64,000 nt of DNA from the NCBI RefSeq assembly GCF_012933505.1, contig NZ_JABBNB010000014.1:106802-170801 (forward strand), read 5' to 3'. Origin of the DNA: Gordonia asplenii. Its GTDB lineage: Bacteria; Actinomycetota; Actinomycetes; Mycobacteriales; Mycobacteriaceae. The first letter of the stretch is position 1, and the number at the start of each line of letters is the position of its first letter. Under the pieces are notes generated by a model that saw nothing but the letters and a program-made list of their open reading frames with translations, was not told the DNA's origin and did not search any database. Below are positions 9,713 to 17,320 of this stretch, one piece after another. The position numbers were made by a program, and so were the translations under genes.

Positions 9713-10270
9713 CTACAACTGGAGCCCATCGACGGTCAGGGCCGCCTTCGCCGACGATGCGTCGGCGGCCACGGACTCGATCAGATCGTTGAGGGTGGAG
9801 ACCACTTCCAGCGAATGCCGCAGGGCGGCGGCGTCGATCAGTGGTGTCGGGTTCACCTCGACGCGGTGCGCGGCGACGGCGCCGATCAACCTGCGGGCCG
9901 ACATCGGGTCGTCGTCCCACAGGGCGTCGGCGGTAGACAGATACAGCGTCAGCGCCGGCGGCAGCTGACCGACGTGCAGCATCGCCCAGGCCCACAGCTT
10001 GGCCACCTCCACGGTGTCCTGCTGGGCCCGACCATGCGTACGAATGTACTTGCCGTGCAACTCTTTACAGAGCGGCATGCTGTCCGACCACAACTCCAGG
10101 TGGTACATGCAGCGCACGCAGGAGTGCAGGTTCGCGAGATACATGGGGGAGTATGGTCCTTCGCGTCGTCCGCGGATCTCGCGAAGGACCGAGTATTCGG
10201 CGAGTGCGTGCACGTACTCGCCGTGAGCTTCGAGTTCGTCGGCGTCGGCCTGCATCTCTTCGATCATCAT
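9713..10270 (-). CDS. Hypothetical helical-repeat-like protein
   Basis: 185 aa, not recognised as a named family. The protein is predicted mostly helical, Leu/Ala rich, with segments such as ALAEYSVLREI, SPMYLANLHSCVRCMYHLELW and VAKLWAWAMLHVGQLPPALTLYLSTAD that look like TPR-type helix pairs. It is cytoplasmic, lacking a signal or membrane helix, and has three Cys including CVRC. Codon use is like its neighbours. It is divergent from the cation-efflux gene across 71 bp. A scaffolding or partner-binding role is only a guess. Confidence 0.6.
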   Translation of the reverse strand: MMIEEMQADADELEAHGEYVHALAEYSVLREIRGRREGPYSPMYLANLHSCVRCMYHLELWSDSMPLCKELHGKYIRTHGRAQQDTVEVAKLWAWAMLHVGQLPPALTLYLSTADALWDDDPMSARRLIGAVAAHRVEVNPTPLIDAAALRHSLEVVSTLNDLIESVAADASSAKAALTVDGLQL

Positions 10271-10341
10271 GTCATTCTGGCTGTGCGGCGGGCGCTTCGC
10301 AGTGGTTCGACGAACAGTTTTCGACGGTGAAAGATGGACTC

Positions 10342-11253
10342 ATGACCCTCGGTGGTTCGGATCCGCGTGCCAGTCTGGTGCGATTCGCGTGGCTCTCGAT
10401 CGCAGCCGCGATCGTCACCATCGCATTGAAAGTGGGCGCCTGGTACCTCACCGGTTCGGTCGGACTGCTCTCCGACGCCGCCGAGTCGACGGTCAATCTC
10501 GTCGCCGCGGTCGTCGCGCTGTTCGCCTTGCGCGTGGCCGCGCGCCCGCCCGACGACGACCACAACTTCGGGCATTCCAAGGCCGAGTATTTCTCCGCGG
10601 TCGTCGAGGGCGTGATGATCGTGGTGGCCGCGCTGTTCATCATCGCCACCGCCGTCGACCGGTTGATCAACCCGCGTGACGTCGAGTCCATCGGGATCGG
10701 TGTCGCGATCTCGGCGCTGTCCATCGTCGTGAACGCCGGAGTCGCGTGGGTTCTGTTGCGCGCCGGACGAACTCACCGGTCGATCACGCTCACCGCGGAC
10801 GGCAAACACCTGCTCACCGACGTCGCGACGACGGTCGGCGTCATCGTCGGAATCGTCATCGTCGGACTGACCGGATGGCAGCGGCTCGACCCGATCATCG
10901 CGCTCGCGGTGGCGGTCAACATCATCGTCGTCGGGTGGCGGCTGGTCGCCGAATCGACCGCGGGTCTGATGGACACCGCGTTGCCCGACGCCGATGTCGC
11001 CGACATCGAAGCGGTGCTCGAGCACTTCCGCGGCGACGGCATCGACTTCCACGACGTGCGGACTCGTGCGGCCGGCCACCAACGATTCGTCCAGCTGCAC
11101 ATGCTGGTGCCCGGCGACTGGTCGGTGCGCGCCGGCCACGACCTCGTCGAGCAGGTGGAGGAGTCGATGCGCGACGCCGTCGAAGATCTGATCATCACGA
11201 TCCACCTGGAGCCGGTCGAGGATCCGCGCTCGTATGAGTCATGGCGCCGCTGA
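10342..11253 (+). CDS. Cation diffusion facilitator family transporter
   Basis: 303 aa CDF protein with six membrane helices and a cytoplasmic C-terminal domain. Metal-site features are LLSDAAEST in helix 2 and GKHLLTDVATT (HxxxD) in helix 5, plus the conserved DHNFGHSKAEYFSA loop. The C-terminal part (DFHDVRTRAAGHQRFVQLHMLVPGDWSVRAGHDLVEQVE) fits the dimerising metallochaperone-like domain. Family members export divalent metals (Zn, Fe, Mn, Co) in exchange for protons. ATG 10342 is chosen with GAAAGA upstream; GTG 10327 is an alternative. Metal specificity is unknown. Confidence 0.9.
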   Translation: MTLGGSDPRASLVRFAWLSIAAAIVTIALKVGAWYLTGSVGLLSDAAESTVNLVAAVVALFALRVAARPPDDDHNFGHSKAEYFSAVVEGVMIVVAALFIIATAVDRLINPRDVESIGIGVAISALSIVVNAGVAWVLLRAGRTHRSITLTADGKHLLTDVATTVGVIVGIVIVGLTGWQRLDPIIALAVAVNIIVVGWRLVAESTAGLMDTALPDADVADIEAVLEHFRGDGIDFHDVRTRAAGHQRFVQLHMLVPGDWSVRAGHDLVEQVEESMRDAVEDLIITIHLEPVEDPRSYESWRR

Positions 11254-11273
11254 CCGCGTGGCAGACTTGGGCC

Positions 11274-11669
11274 ATGACTGACGACATCGGCGGCACCGAC
11301 TACGACGTCGACGACGACGACCAGTTGCAGCCGGAGGACACTCTGGAGCAGCTGGGCGTCGACGATGTTCTCGACGAGGGCTACTCGCCGCCGGATCGGG
11401 AGCCGTGGGCGGTGCGGCAGGGACTGCTCGACGGTCAGGAGACCCTGGATCAACGGCTTGCCGAGGAAGAACCCGACATCAGCGAATTCGACCCGGTCGC
11501 ACCGCTTGCGGGCAGCGCAGGAGCGCGGGCCGGTCGACTGGTCGCACCCGACGAAGGGGTCGGCGAAGACTCCGAATCGGAATTGCTGGCCTCCGACGTC
11601 GGCATCGACGGAGCCGCGGCCTCCGCCGAGGAAGCCGCGGTCCACTATGTCGACGAGGGCGCCGAATAG
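11274..11669 (+). CDS. DUF5709 family acidic protein
   Basis: 131 aa, strongly acidic (DVDDDDQLQPEDTLEQLGVDDVLDEGYSPPDREPWA), with the DEGYSPP/ETLDQRLAEEEPD pattern typical of DUF5709 in actinobacteria. No membrane segment or catalytic motif is visible and the protein may be intrinsically disordered. It begins 20 bp after the cation transporter on the same strand and may be cotranscribed. It converges with the Clp-N gene, with a one-base gap. Function unknown. Confidence 0.75.
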   Translation: MTDDIGGTDYDVDDDDQLQPEDTLEQLGVDDVLDEGYSPPDREPWAVRQGLLDGQETLDQRLAEEEPDISEFDPVAPLAGSAGARAGRLVAPDEGVGEDSESELLASDVGIDGAAASAEEAAVHYVDEGAE

Positions 11670-11670
11670 C

Positions 11671-12399
11671 CTACTTCTTGGTGAGTTCGGCCAGCTGGTC
11701 GAGTATCGCCTTCTCGAATGAATCCTTTTGTACGCCAGCAGAATTGAGTGCCGGTCCGACGTCGGGGTCGTCGAATGCCGCGATCAGCAGATGCTCGGTC
11801 CCGACGTAGTTGTGGCCCAGCCGCAGCGCGACCTGAACTGTCTGCTCCAGTACGGATTTCGCCGCGTCGTCATAGGGGATGAACGCGCGCGCCTGCGTAG
11901 CGTCGCCGGGAGACGTGGGCTTCAACGATTCATCGAGGGCGGGTAGGTCGACGCCGAGACCGCTCAGCGCGAGGACGCCGAGCGACTGATCCTCGTCCAG
12001 CACGCCGCGGGTCAGATGCGACGGCGACACGAACTCCGCCGACTCTTCGACGGCCAGATTGTGAGCCGTCACCACCGCGTTGCGGGCGCGAGGTGTGAAG
12101 CGCGCGAACGGATTCGACGCCGCGTCGTCGGGGGCGCTGGGCGTCTGTCCGACGAACCGCTTCTGCGCGGCCTGCTTGCTGACGCCCATCGACGTGCCGA
12201 TGGCCGTCCACGACGCCCCCGCGCGGCGCGCCTGGTCGACGAAGTGACCGATCAGCGCGTCGGCGATCTCGCCGAGATGCTCGCCGGCGAGCACGGCGTC
12301 GGTCAGTTGTTCGAGGGGGTCGTCGTGGACTTTCCCGATGGTCTCGATGAGGTCGCCGAGGCGCACTCCGGTCAGGTTCTTCTTCGTTGTCTCTGTCAT
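11671..12399 (-). CDS. Clp N-terminal domain protein with N-terminal HTH-like region
   Basis: 242 aa. Residues about 15-85 hold a helix-turn-helix-like region (RRAGASWTAIGTSMGVSKQAAQKRFVG). Residues about 98-240 form two Clp-N repeats (FARFTPRARNAVVTAHNLAVEES... HLTRGVLDEDQSLGVL and FIPYDDAAKSVLEQTVQVALRLGHNYVGTEHLLIAAF) as in ClpC/ClpB adaptor domains. There is no AAA+ ATPase. It may bind DNA and sense or recruit Clp substrates. The ATG is immediately preceded by two 19-bp palindromes within a near-consensus promoter, consistent with leaderless, autoregulated expression. Confidence 0.82.
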   Translation of the reverse strand: MTETTKKNLTGVRLGDLIETIGKVHDDPLEQLTDAVLAGEHLGEIADALIGHFVDQARRAGASWTAIGTSMGVSKQAAQKRFVGQTPSAPDDAASNPFARFTPRARNAVVTAHNLAVEESAEFVSPSHLTRGVLDEDQSLGVLALSGLGVDLPALDESLKPTSPGDATQARAFIPYDDAAKSVLEQTVQVALRLGHNYVGTEHLLIAAFDDPDVGPALNSAGVQKDSFEKAILDQLAELTKK

Positions 12400-12400
12400 G

Positions 12401-12447
12401 CGTCAACTGTAGGTTGACGAAGTCGGATCGTCAACTGGCGGTTGACG
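12401..12447 (-). promoter_or_regulatory. Leaderless promoter with twin 19-bp palindromic operators
   Basis: CGTCAACTGTAGGTTGACG (12401-12419) and CGTCAACTGGCGGTTGACG (12429-12447) share perfect 7-bp arms around 5-bp centres, 28 bp centre to centre. On the minus strand TTGACG (12433-12438) and TACAGT (12407-12412) are separated by 17 bp. That predicts a transcript starting at or next to the A of the Clp-N ATG. The palindromes overlap both promoter boxes, so a bound protein would block transcription. The distal one overlaps the end of the upstream MpaB-like gene. Confidence 0.72.
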
Positions 12448-13366
12448 CTGTGACGACTTTCCCTGATCGAGCCTCGCTCGGTGTCACCACATGTGGGAAG
12501 GCGGGAATCGGGCTGCGGCGATGTTCGCGCAGCGTCTGGCCGGTCATCGGCGCCACGAGGCCGATCATGCGTTCGGCGACGATCGGATTGCGGGTGGCGG
12601 CGACACCGATGCGTGCGGCCAGCGTCGCGACACGATCGAGCGCAGCGGACTGGTCGAAGCCGCCGGCCTGGCGCATCCACTTGGGTAGCGTCGCGATCGA
12701 GATCGGCGCGAGTGCGCGACTGGCCAGCCAGAAGCGTGCGCCGCCGAGGTCGTAGTCGGTGCGCAGCAGGTAGTGCATGCCGCGCAGCGCCACCTGCGAG
12801 GTGCACAGTTGCGGCCGCACTCGGGCGAAGTACTCGCGAACCTCGGCGCGGCTGGTCGGGACGTCGGACGGCTTGCAGGTCTGCAGCTGCGCCGCGATCA
12901 CGCATTCGCGCCAGTATTCGGACTCCTCCTCGGGGGTCAACGGGCCGGGCCCGAACATCTCGTAGCATTTGAGCACCGAATGCCAGCCGGTGACGTGAAT
13001 CCAGAGCTGCGACGCGGGGTTGTTCGCGGCGAATCGCCTGCCCGAGATCGGTTCGATCCCGGTCATCGCGGCGTGGATCTTCATCAAGTGTTCGGACTCG
13101 TAGAGCGCCCGTTGCGCGTCGCCGACTGCCACGGTGAGGAAGTAGGCGAGCGTGTGGTCGAGTCGGACCGCGGGCTTGCGGTAGATGCCTTGCGAATCGG
13201 CAACTGCCGCAGCGAGAAACGGGTCGAAATGCTCGAGAACCACCGAACGCTGGAAGCCGATGACCGCGGTCGGCGAGGTCCAGATCTTCCAGGATTGTGA
13301 ATCGGGACCGAAGAAGCCGTAGTCGTTGACGCGCAGCGGCGGTCGGGTTGCGGGTGTGGAACTCAT
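12431..13366 (-). CDS. Oxygenase MpaB-like family protein (DUF2236)
   Basis: 311 aa of the MpaB/DUF2236 family of putative haem-dependent oxygenases. Features are GFFGPDSQSWKIW near the N-terminus, LDHTLAYFLTVAVGD, and LWIHVTGWHSVLKCYEMFGPGPLTPEEESEYW, containing the conserved His/Glu-rich core, followed by helical C-terminal segments. Substrate is unknown. ATG 13366 has an excellent AGGAGGA ribosome site; the 24-codon upstream extension has none and crosses the operator. A divergent TetR gene across two 14-bp palindromes is the likely regulator. Confidence 0.82.
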   Translation of the reverse strand: MSSTPATRPPLRVNDYGFFGPDSQSWKIWTSPTAVIGFQRSVVLEHFDPFLAAAVADSQGIYRKPAVRLDHTLAYFLTVAVGDAQRALYESEHLMKIHAAMTGIEPISGRRFAANNPASQLWIHVTGWHSVLKCYEMFGPGPLTPEEESEYWRECVIAAQLQTCKPSDVPTSRAEVREYFARVRPQLCTSQVALRGMHYLLRTDYDLGGARFWLASRALAPISIATLPKWMRQAGGFDQSAALDRVATLAARIGVAATRNPIVAERMIGLVAPMTGQTLREHRRSPIPAFPHVVTPSEARSGKVVTASTAS

Positions 13367-13383
13367 CGATGTCCTCCTGATTG

Positions 13384-13418
13384 CTACACCTATGTAGCTA
13401 ATTACTACAACCATGTAT
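13384..13418. promoter_or_regulatory. Paired 14-bp operators between mpaB-like gene and tetR
   Basis: CTACACCTATGTAG (13384-13397) and CTACAACCATGTAT (13405-13418) are two copies of a CTACA-N4-TGTAG palindrome. Their centres are 21 bp apart, two helical turns. They occupy the promoter gap between the divergent oxygenase and TetR genes in an otherwise AT-rich patch. This fits cooperative binding of two TetR dimers that repress both genes. Confidence 0.68.
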
Positions 13419-13466
13419 CTTTGATCGGGGAAGGTCAAGAGGTTCGGGTTCGGAGAGGAAGTCGAG

Positions 13467-14069
13467 ATGGCGCCACGACGCCCCTACGCTGCACGGATGT
13501 CGATCGAGCAGCGTCGAGATCAGTTGCTCGACGCCGCGCTGGCAATCGTCGTGTCCGACGGTCACGCCGCGGTCACCATGGGCTCCGTCGCCGCGCGCGC
13601 CGACGTGACCAGGCCCGTCGTGTACGGCGTATTCGCCGACCGGGCGGCGCTGTTGGCTGCGCTGCTCGACCGCGAGAGCGCGGCCGCCGCCAAACAGGCC
13701 GCGGATGTCGTGAGCGGCGACGTGGACGCCGTCCTCGGTGCCGACCTTCCGGTATTCGTCGAGCGCTTTCTGCGCGCGGTACACGAGGCTCCCGCGCGAT
13801 GGTTCTGCATCGTCATGCCGGTCACCGGGATGCCCGCCGAATTCCATGCCGCGCGTGACGCCGTCCGCAATCGGATCGTCGAGCGAATCGCCGCGGCGGT
13901 GCGGCGCCGCGCTCGCGATGCGGATGCGCAGCTTGTCGCCGAGATGATCGTCGGCATGCTCGAATGGGCCGCCAGAACAACCCTCGCCCAGCCCGACGAC
14001 TACCCGCCCGAGCGCTTCGCCGCGGCATTCGCGCCGGTCGCGGCGTTGCTGGAGGCGGTCGACGCGTGA
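13467..14069 (+). CDS. TetR family transcriptional regulator
   Basis: 200 aa. The N-terminal HTH (RRDQLLDAALAIVVSDGHAAVTMGSVAARADVTRPVVYGVFADRAALLAAL, residues about 15-65) is typical of TetR/AcrR; the C-terminal helical domain would bind a ligand. It is divergent from the MpaB-like oxygenase gene, with twin palindromes between them, so local repression of the oxygenase and itself is the likely role. A shorter start at Met11 would keep the whole HTH. The inducer is unknown, perhaps the oxygenase substrate. Confidence 0.88.
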   Translation: MAPRRPYAARMSIEQRRDQLLDAALAIVVSDGHAAVTMGSVAARADVTRPVVYGVFADRAALLAALLDRESAAAAKQAADVVSGDVDAVLGADLPVFVERFLRAVHEAPARWFCIVMPVTGMPAEFHAARDAVRNRIVERIAAAVRRRARDADAQLVAEMIVGMLEWAARTTLAQPDDYPPERFAAAFAPVAALLEAVDA

Positions 14070-14118
14070 TCGGTTGTCGCTGATCGGGATTGCGCATACG
14101 GTGGACGTCGGCCCTGAT

Positions 14119-14154
14119 TCATGCCGTCAACTCTGATCATGCCGTCAACTCTGG
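14119..14154. repeat. Short tandem direct repeat upstream of egtB
   Basis: TCATGCCGTCAACTCTG occurs twice, at 14119-14135 and 14138-14154, with a 19-bp period, ending just before the GGGAG ribosome site of egtB. It could be a small duplication in the 5' leader. Each copy contains an ATG in the same general context, but no useful reading frame was seen. Confidence 0.6.
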
Positions 14155-14161
14155 GAGTGTC

Positions 14162-15406
14162 ATGAGCACCGTTGCACCGCCGCATCCACTACTCGACAGG
14201 TTCACCTCGGTGCGGGCGCTGACCGATACGCTGACCGCGACCCTGTCGGCCGAGGATCAGACACCGCAGTCGATGACCGCCGCCAGCCCGGTGAAATGGC
14301 ATCGCGCACATGTCACTTGGTTCTTCGAAGAGTTCATTCTCTGGGCGCAACCGGGCTACGCCGTCTACGACGACACCTATCGCTACTTGTTCAACAGCTA
14401 CTACGAGGCCGTCGGCGCACGCCATCCCCGCCCCGACCGCGGGCTCGTCACGCGGCCGGGCATCGACGACATCACGCGCTACCGCGAGCACGTCGACGCC
14501 GCGTTGATCGATCTGCTCCAACGTGGCGATCTGGACGAATCTGCTTGTGCGCTGATCGAATTGGGCTGCAATCACGAGCAGCAGCATCAAGAGTTGATTC
14601 TCATGGATCTCAAACATCTGTTGTCGCGCAATGCTTTCGAACCCGTTTATGTCGACCGGCCGATCGAATCATCCGGTGCCGCGGAGTCGATCACCTGGCG
14701 GTCGATCGCAACGGGATTGCAGCAGATCGGATCCGACGGGGCACCCGCCTTCGCCTACGACAACGAGGGGCCGCGGCACACCGTGTACCTCACCGGCGCC
14801 GAAATCGCCTCGCGCGCAGTCACAAACGCCGACTGGCTGGAGTTCATCGCCGACGACGGCTACCGCCGCGCCGACCTGTGGTTGTCCGATGGTTGGGCCA
14901 CTGTCAACGAAACAGGCTGGGCCGCACCGGAATACTGGGAATACAACCCCGACGACCCGGCGTCGTCGACGACGTTCACCCTGTCCGGCCGGCGTCCCAT
15001 CGTCCTCGACGAACCGGTGCTGCACGTGTCCTTCTACGAGGCCGACGCCTACGCGCGCTGGGCGGGTGCCCGACTGCCCACCGAATTCGAATGGGAAGTC
15101 GCCGCAACCGATTCGGAGTCCAGGCGCGGCCAACTCCTCGATCCCGCGCGTTGTCACCCCGGTCCGGCGGGCCAGGCGATGGTCGGGGACGTGTGGGAAT
15201 GGACCGCGTCCGCGTATCTGCCCTATCCGGGATTCGTCCCGGCCAACGGTGCGGTGGGCGAATACAACGGCAAGTTCATGTCCGACCAACACGTGCTCCG
15301 CGGAGCGAGCGCCGTCACGCCGGCCGGCCACGAGCGCATCACCTACCGGAACTTCTTTCCGGCATCGTCGCGGTGGGCCTTCACCGGGCTGCGGTTGGCC
15401 CGATGA
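14162..15406 (+). CDS. egtB: Ergothioneine biosynthesis protein EgtB (sulfoxide synthase)
   Basis: 414 aa. The N-terminal DinB-like domain carries WHRAHVTWFFEEF (His47, His50) and CNHEQQHQELILMDLKH near residue 137, giving the three-His non-haem iron site. The C-terminal formylglycine-generating-enzyme-like domain includes WLEFIADDGY, PVLHVSFYEADAYARWAGARLPTEFEWE and GDVWEWTASAY. EgtB couples hercynine to a cysteine-type thiol using O2. Its stop overlaps egtD (ATGA), so the two are translationally coupled. No egtA or egtC lies nearby, so whether it uses gamma-glutamylcysteine or free cysteine cannot be told. GGGAG precedes the ATG. Confidence 0.94.
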   Translation: MSTVAPPHPLLDRFTSVRALTDTLTATLSAEDQTPQSMTAASPVKWHRAHVTWFFEEFILWAQPGYAVYDDTYRYLFNSYYEAVGARHPRPDRGLVTRPGIDDITRYREHVDAALIDLLQRGDLDESACALIELGCNHEQQHQELILMDLKHLLSRNAFEPVYVDRPIESSGAAESITWRSIATGLQQIGSDGAPAFAYDNEGPRHTVYLTGAEIASRAVTNADWLEFIADDGYRRADLWLSDGWATVNETGWAAPEYWEYNPDDPASSTTFTLSGRRPIVLDEPVLHVSFYEADAYARWAGARLPTEFEWEVAATDSESRRGQLLDPARCHPGPAGQAMVGDVWEWTASAYLPYPGFVPANGAVGEYNGKFMSDQHVLRGASAVTPAGHERITYRNFFPASSRWAFTGLRLAR

Positions 15407-16371
15407 CCGCACTCGACGCCGGACTGATCGCCGACGCCGCGACCCTGTGGAACAACCCGCCGACGCTTCCGACGAAATGGCTCTACGACGAGCGGGGCAG
15501 CAAACTCTTCGACGAGATCACCCGCCTGCCCGAGTACTACCCGACTCGACGTGAGACGGAGATACTCGCCGCCCACAGCGTCGACATCGCACAGCGCACC
15601 GATGCCACCCTGGTAGCCGAATTCGGTTCGGGCACATCGACGAAGTCCCGGTTGGTGTTGACCGCCTTCGCCGACCGCGCGGCGGCGAAGGGACGATCGC
15701 TGAGCTATGTGCCGATCGATGTGAGCGCCGAGGTCTTGGTGCAAGCCGCGCGGGAGCTGTCGGCGGATTACCCGACGGTCGACGTCGAACCGCTGCTCGC
15801 CGACTTCACCCGCCCGCTCGAACTTCCGCCGTCGGACGGGCCGCGACTCGCGATGTTCCTCGGCGGCACCATCGGCAACTTCGACGCCGGCGGTCGCGCC
15901 GATTTCTTCGCGCGTATCGCTGCGGCGCTGAATCCGGGCGATTTCTTCCTACTCGGTGCCGACCTCGTCAAAGACACCGGTCGACTCGTGGCCGCCTACG
16001 ACGACAAAGCCGGGGTGACAGCCGATTTCAATCGCAACATCGTCGAAGTGTTGCGAACGTCGCTGAACGCGACCGGACTCTACGCCGACGACTTCGATCA
16101 CATCGCACGGTGGAATCCGCGCGAACATCGGATCGAGATGTGGCTGCGCGCCCGGCGCGACGTCGACGCGCATTTCGCCGCGCTGAACCGCGATTGGCAC
16201 CTGCCGCGGGGAACCGAGGTGCTCACGGAGATAAGCACTAAATTCGACGTCGGCGCGCTCGGCGGGGAATTGGCGTCGGCCGGGTTGACCGAGCAGGACT
16301 CGTGGACCGATTCGCACGGCGACTTCGTCGTGATGTTGGTGGGGCTGCGGGCGCGTCGCGCTCTGGACTGA
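15403..16371 (+). CDS. egtD: L-histidine N-alpha-methyltransferase EgtD
   Basis: 322 aa, the usual length. SAM-binding features are VAEFGSGTSTKSRLVL near residue 64, YVPIDVSAEVL, and AMFLGGTIGNFD near residue 147. LWNNPPTLPTKWLYDERGSKLFDEIT near the N-terminus and EISTKFD near the C-terminus are typical of the EgtD/DUF2260 family that trimethylates histidine to hercynine. The start overlaps the egtB stop by four bases. The last 26 bases form the beginning of a 157-bp unit that is repeated twice more downstream. Confidence 0.94.
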   Translation: MTALDAGLIADAATLWNNPPTLPTKWLYDERGSKLFDEITRLPEYYPTRRETEILAAHSVDIAQRTDATLVAEFGSGTSTKSRLVLTAFADRAAAKGRSLSYVPIDVSAEVLVQAARELSADYPTVDVEPLLADFTRPLELPPSDGPRLAMFLGGTIGNFDAGGRADFFARIAAALNPGDFFLLGADLVKDTGRLVAAYDDKAGVTADFNRNIVEVLRTSLNATGLYADDFDHIARWNPREHRIEMWLRARRDVDAHFAALNRDWHLPRGTEVLTEISTKFDVGALGGELASAGLTEQDSWTDSHGDFVVMLVGLRARRALD

Positions 16372-16816
16372 CGAAGGAGTAGCGTCGCGATGCTCGTACC
16401 ACTGAGTGAGGTGGTACCGATGGCATCGCGGTGCTGCGAGTGAGGAGGGAAGAGCGCGAGATCAGCGCCTGCAGCGCTGCGAGCGGAGCGAGCCAATACT
16501 GCTGCGGGCGCGTCGCGCTCTGGACTGACGAAGGAGTAGCGTCGCGATGCTCGTACCACTGAGTGAGGTGGTACTGATGGCATCGCGGTGCTGCGAGTGA
16601 GGAGGGAAGAGCGCGAGATCAGCGCCTGCAGCGCTGCGAGCGGAGCGAGCCAATACTATTGCGGGCGCGTCGCGCTCTGGACTGACGAAGGAGTAGCGTC
16701 GCGATGCTCGTACCACTGAGTGAGGTGGTACTGATGGCATCGCGGTGCTGCGAGTGAGGAGGGAAGAGCGCGAGATCAGCGCCCGCAGCACTGCGAGCGG
16801 AGCGAGCCAATACTAT
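16346..16816. repeat. Three tandem 157-bp repeats including the 3' end of egtD
   Basis: Units begin at 16346, 16503 and 16660, each with TGCGGGCGCGTCGCGCTC and CTGGACTGACGAAGGAGTAG, and are nearly identical. The first unit starts inside egtD, so the terminal codons and stop region of that gene were copied twice. Each unit also holds nested inverted repeats: CGCGATGC/GCATCGCG around GTACCAC/GTGGTAC (first copy 16386-16430), able to form a long hairpin. No independent coding capacity is credible. The array fills 16372-16816. Confidence 0.88.
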
Positions 16817-16863
16817 TGCCATGCCGACTCGGCATGGTGCCGAGTCGTTCGAAGGAGCTCGTC

Positions 16864-17244
16864 ATGTGGGATACAGTCTGGGGATTTTTCTGGCATACGA
16901 TCGTGATCTTCGCGTTCGTCGCCTACCTCATCGTGCTCTGGCACATCGTCACCGACCTTTTCCGGAACAAGAAGACGTCCGGATTCGCGAAGGCCATTTG
17001 GATCATCTTCCTGATCGTTCTGCCGTATTTGACCGCCATCGTCTACCTGCTGATCAACGGCTCGGGCATGGCGCACCGTGAGAAGGCGGCGTACGACGAG
17101 GCGAAGGAACAGTCGGACGCATACATCAAGAACGTCGCGGGCCACAGCCCGGCGCAGCAGATCGCTGACGCGAAGGCGCTGTTGGAATCCGGTGCGATCA
17201 CCCAGGAGGAGTTCGACACGCTCAAGGCCAAGGCGTTGAGCTGA
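16864..17244 (+). CDS. PLDc_N / SHOCT domain membrane protein
   Basis: 126 aa. Two N-terminal membrane helices (FFWHTIVIFAFVAYLIVLWHIVTDLF and AIWIIFLIVLPYLTAIVYLLING) form a PLDc_N-type membrane anchor, followed by a charged linker and a C-terminal SHOCT motif (IADAKALLESGAITQEEFDTLKAKAL). Such proteins are common in actinobacteria, with unknown function. The ATG at 16864 follows GAAGGAG. It is followed by a strong hairpin at 17271-17302 and is probably monocistronic. Confidence 0.86.
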   Translation: MWDTVWGFFWHTIVIFAFVAYLIVLWHIVTDLFRNKKTSGFAKAIWIIFLIVLPYLTAIVYLLINGSGMAHREKAAYDEAKEQSDAYIKNVAGHSPAQQIADAKALLESGAITQEEFDTLKAKALS

Positions 17245-17270
17245 CCTCATCGATCGTTAGCCAGTCGTAC

Positions 17271-17302
17271 GGGCGCCCGTTACCTCACCGTAGCGGGCGC
17301 CC
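17271..17302 (+). terminator. Intrinsic terminator hairpin
   Basis: GGGCGCCCG (17271-17279) and CGGGCGCCC (17294-17302) make a perfect 9-bp GC stem with a 14-nt loop, followed by GCTGCTATTCTC. It lies between the SHOCT protein and the peptide ABC operon. Confidence 0.72.
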
Positions 17303-17320
17303 GCTGCTATTCTCGCCGCT

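Noticed and set aside
16098..16822. Minus-strand frames with MPSVPPHSVVRASRRYSFVSPERDAPA
   Set aside because: The same peptide recurs in each 157-bp unit; it is repeat-derived and lacks a ribosome site.
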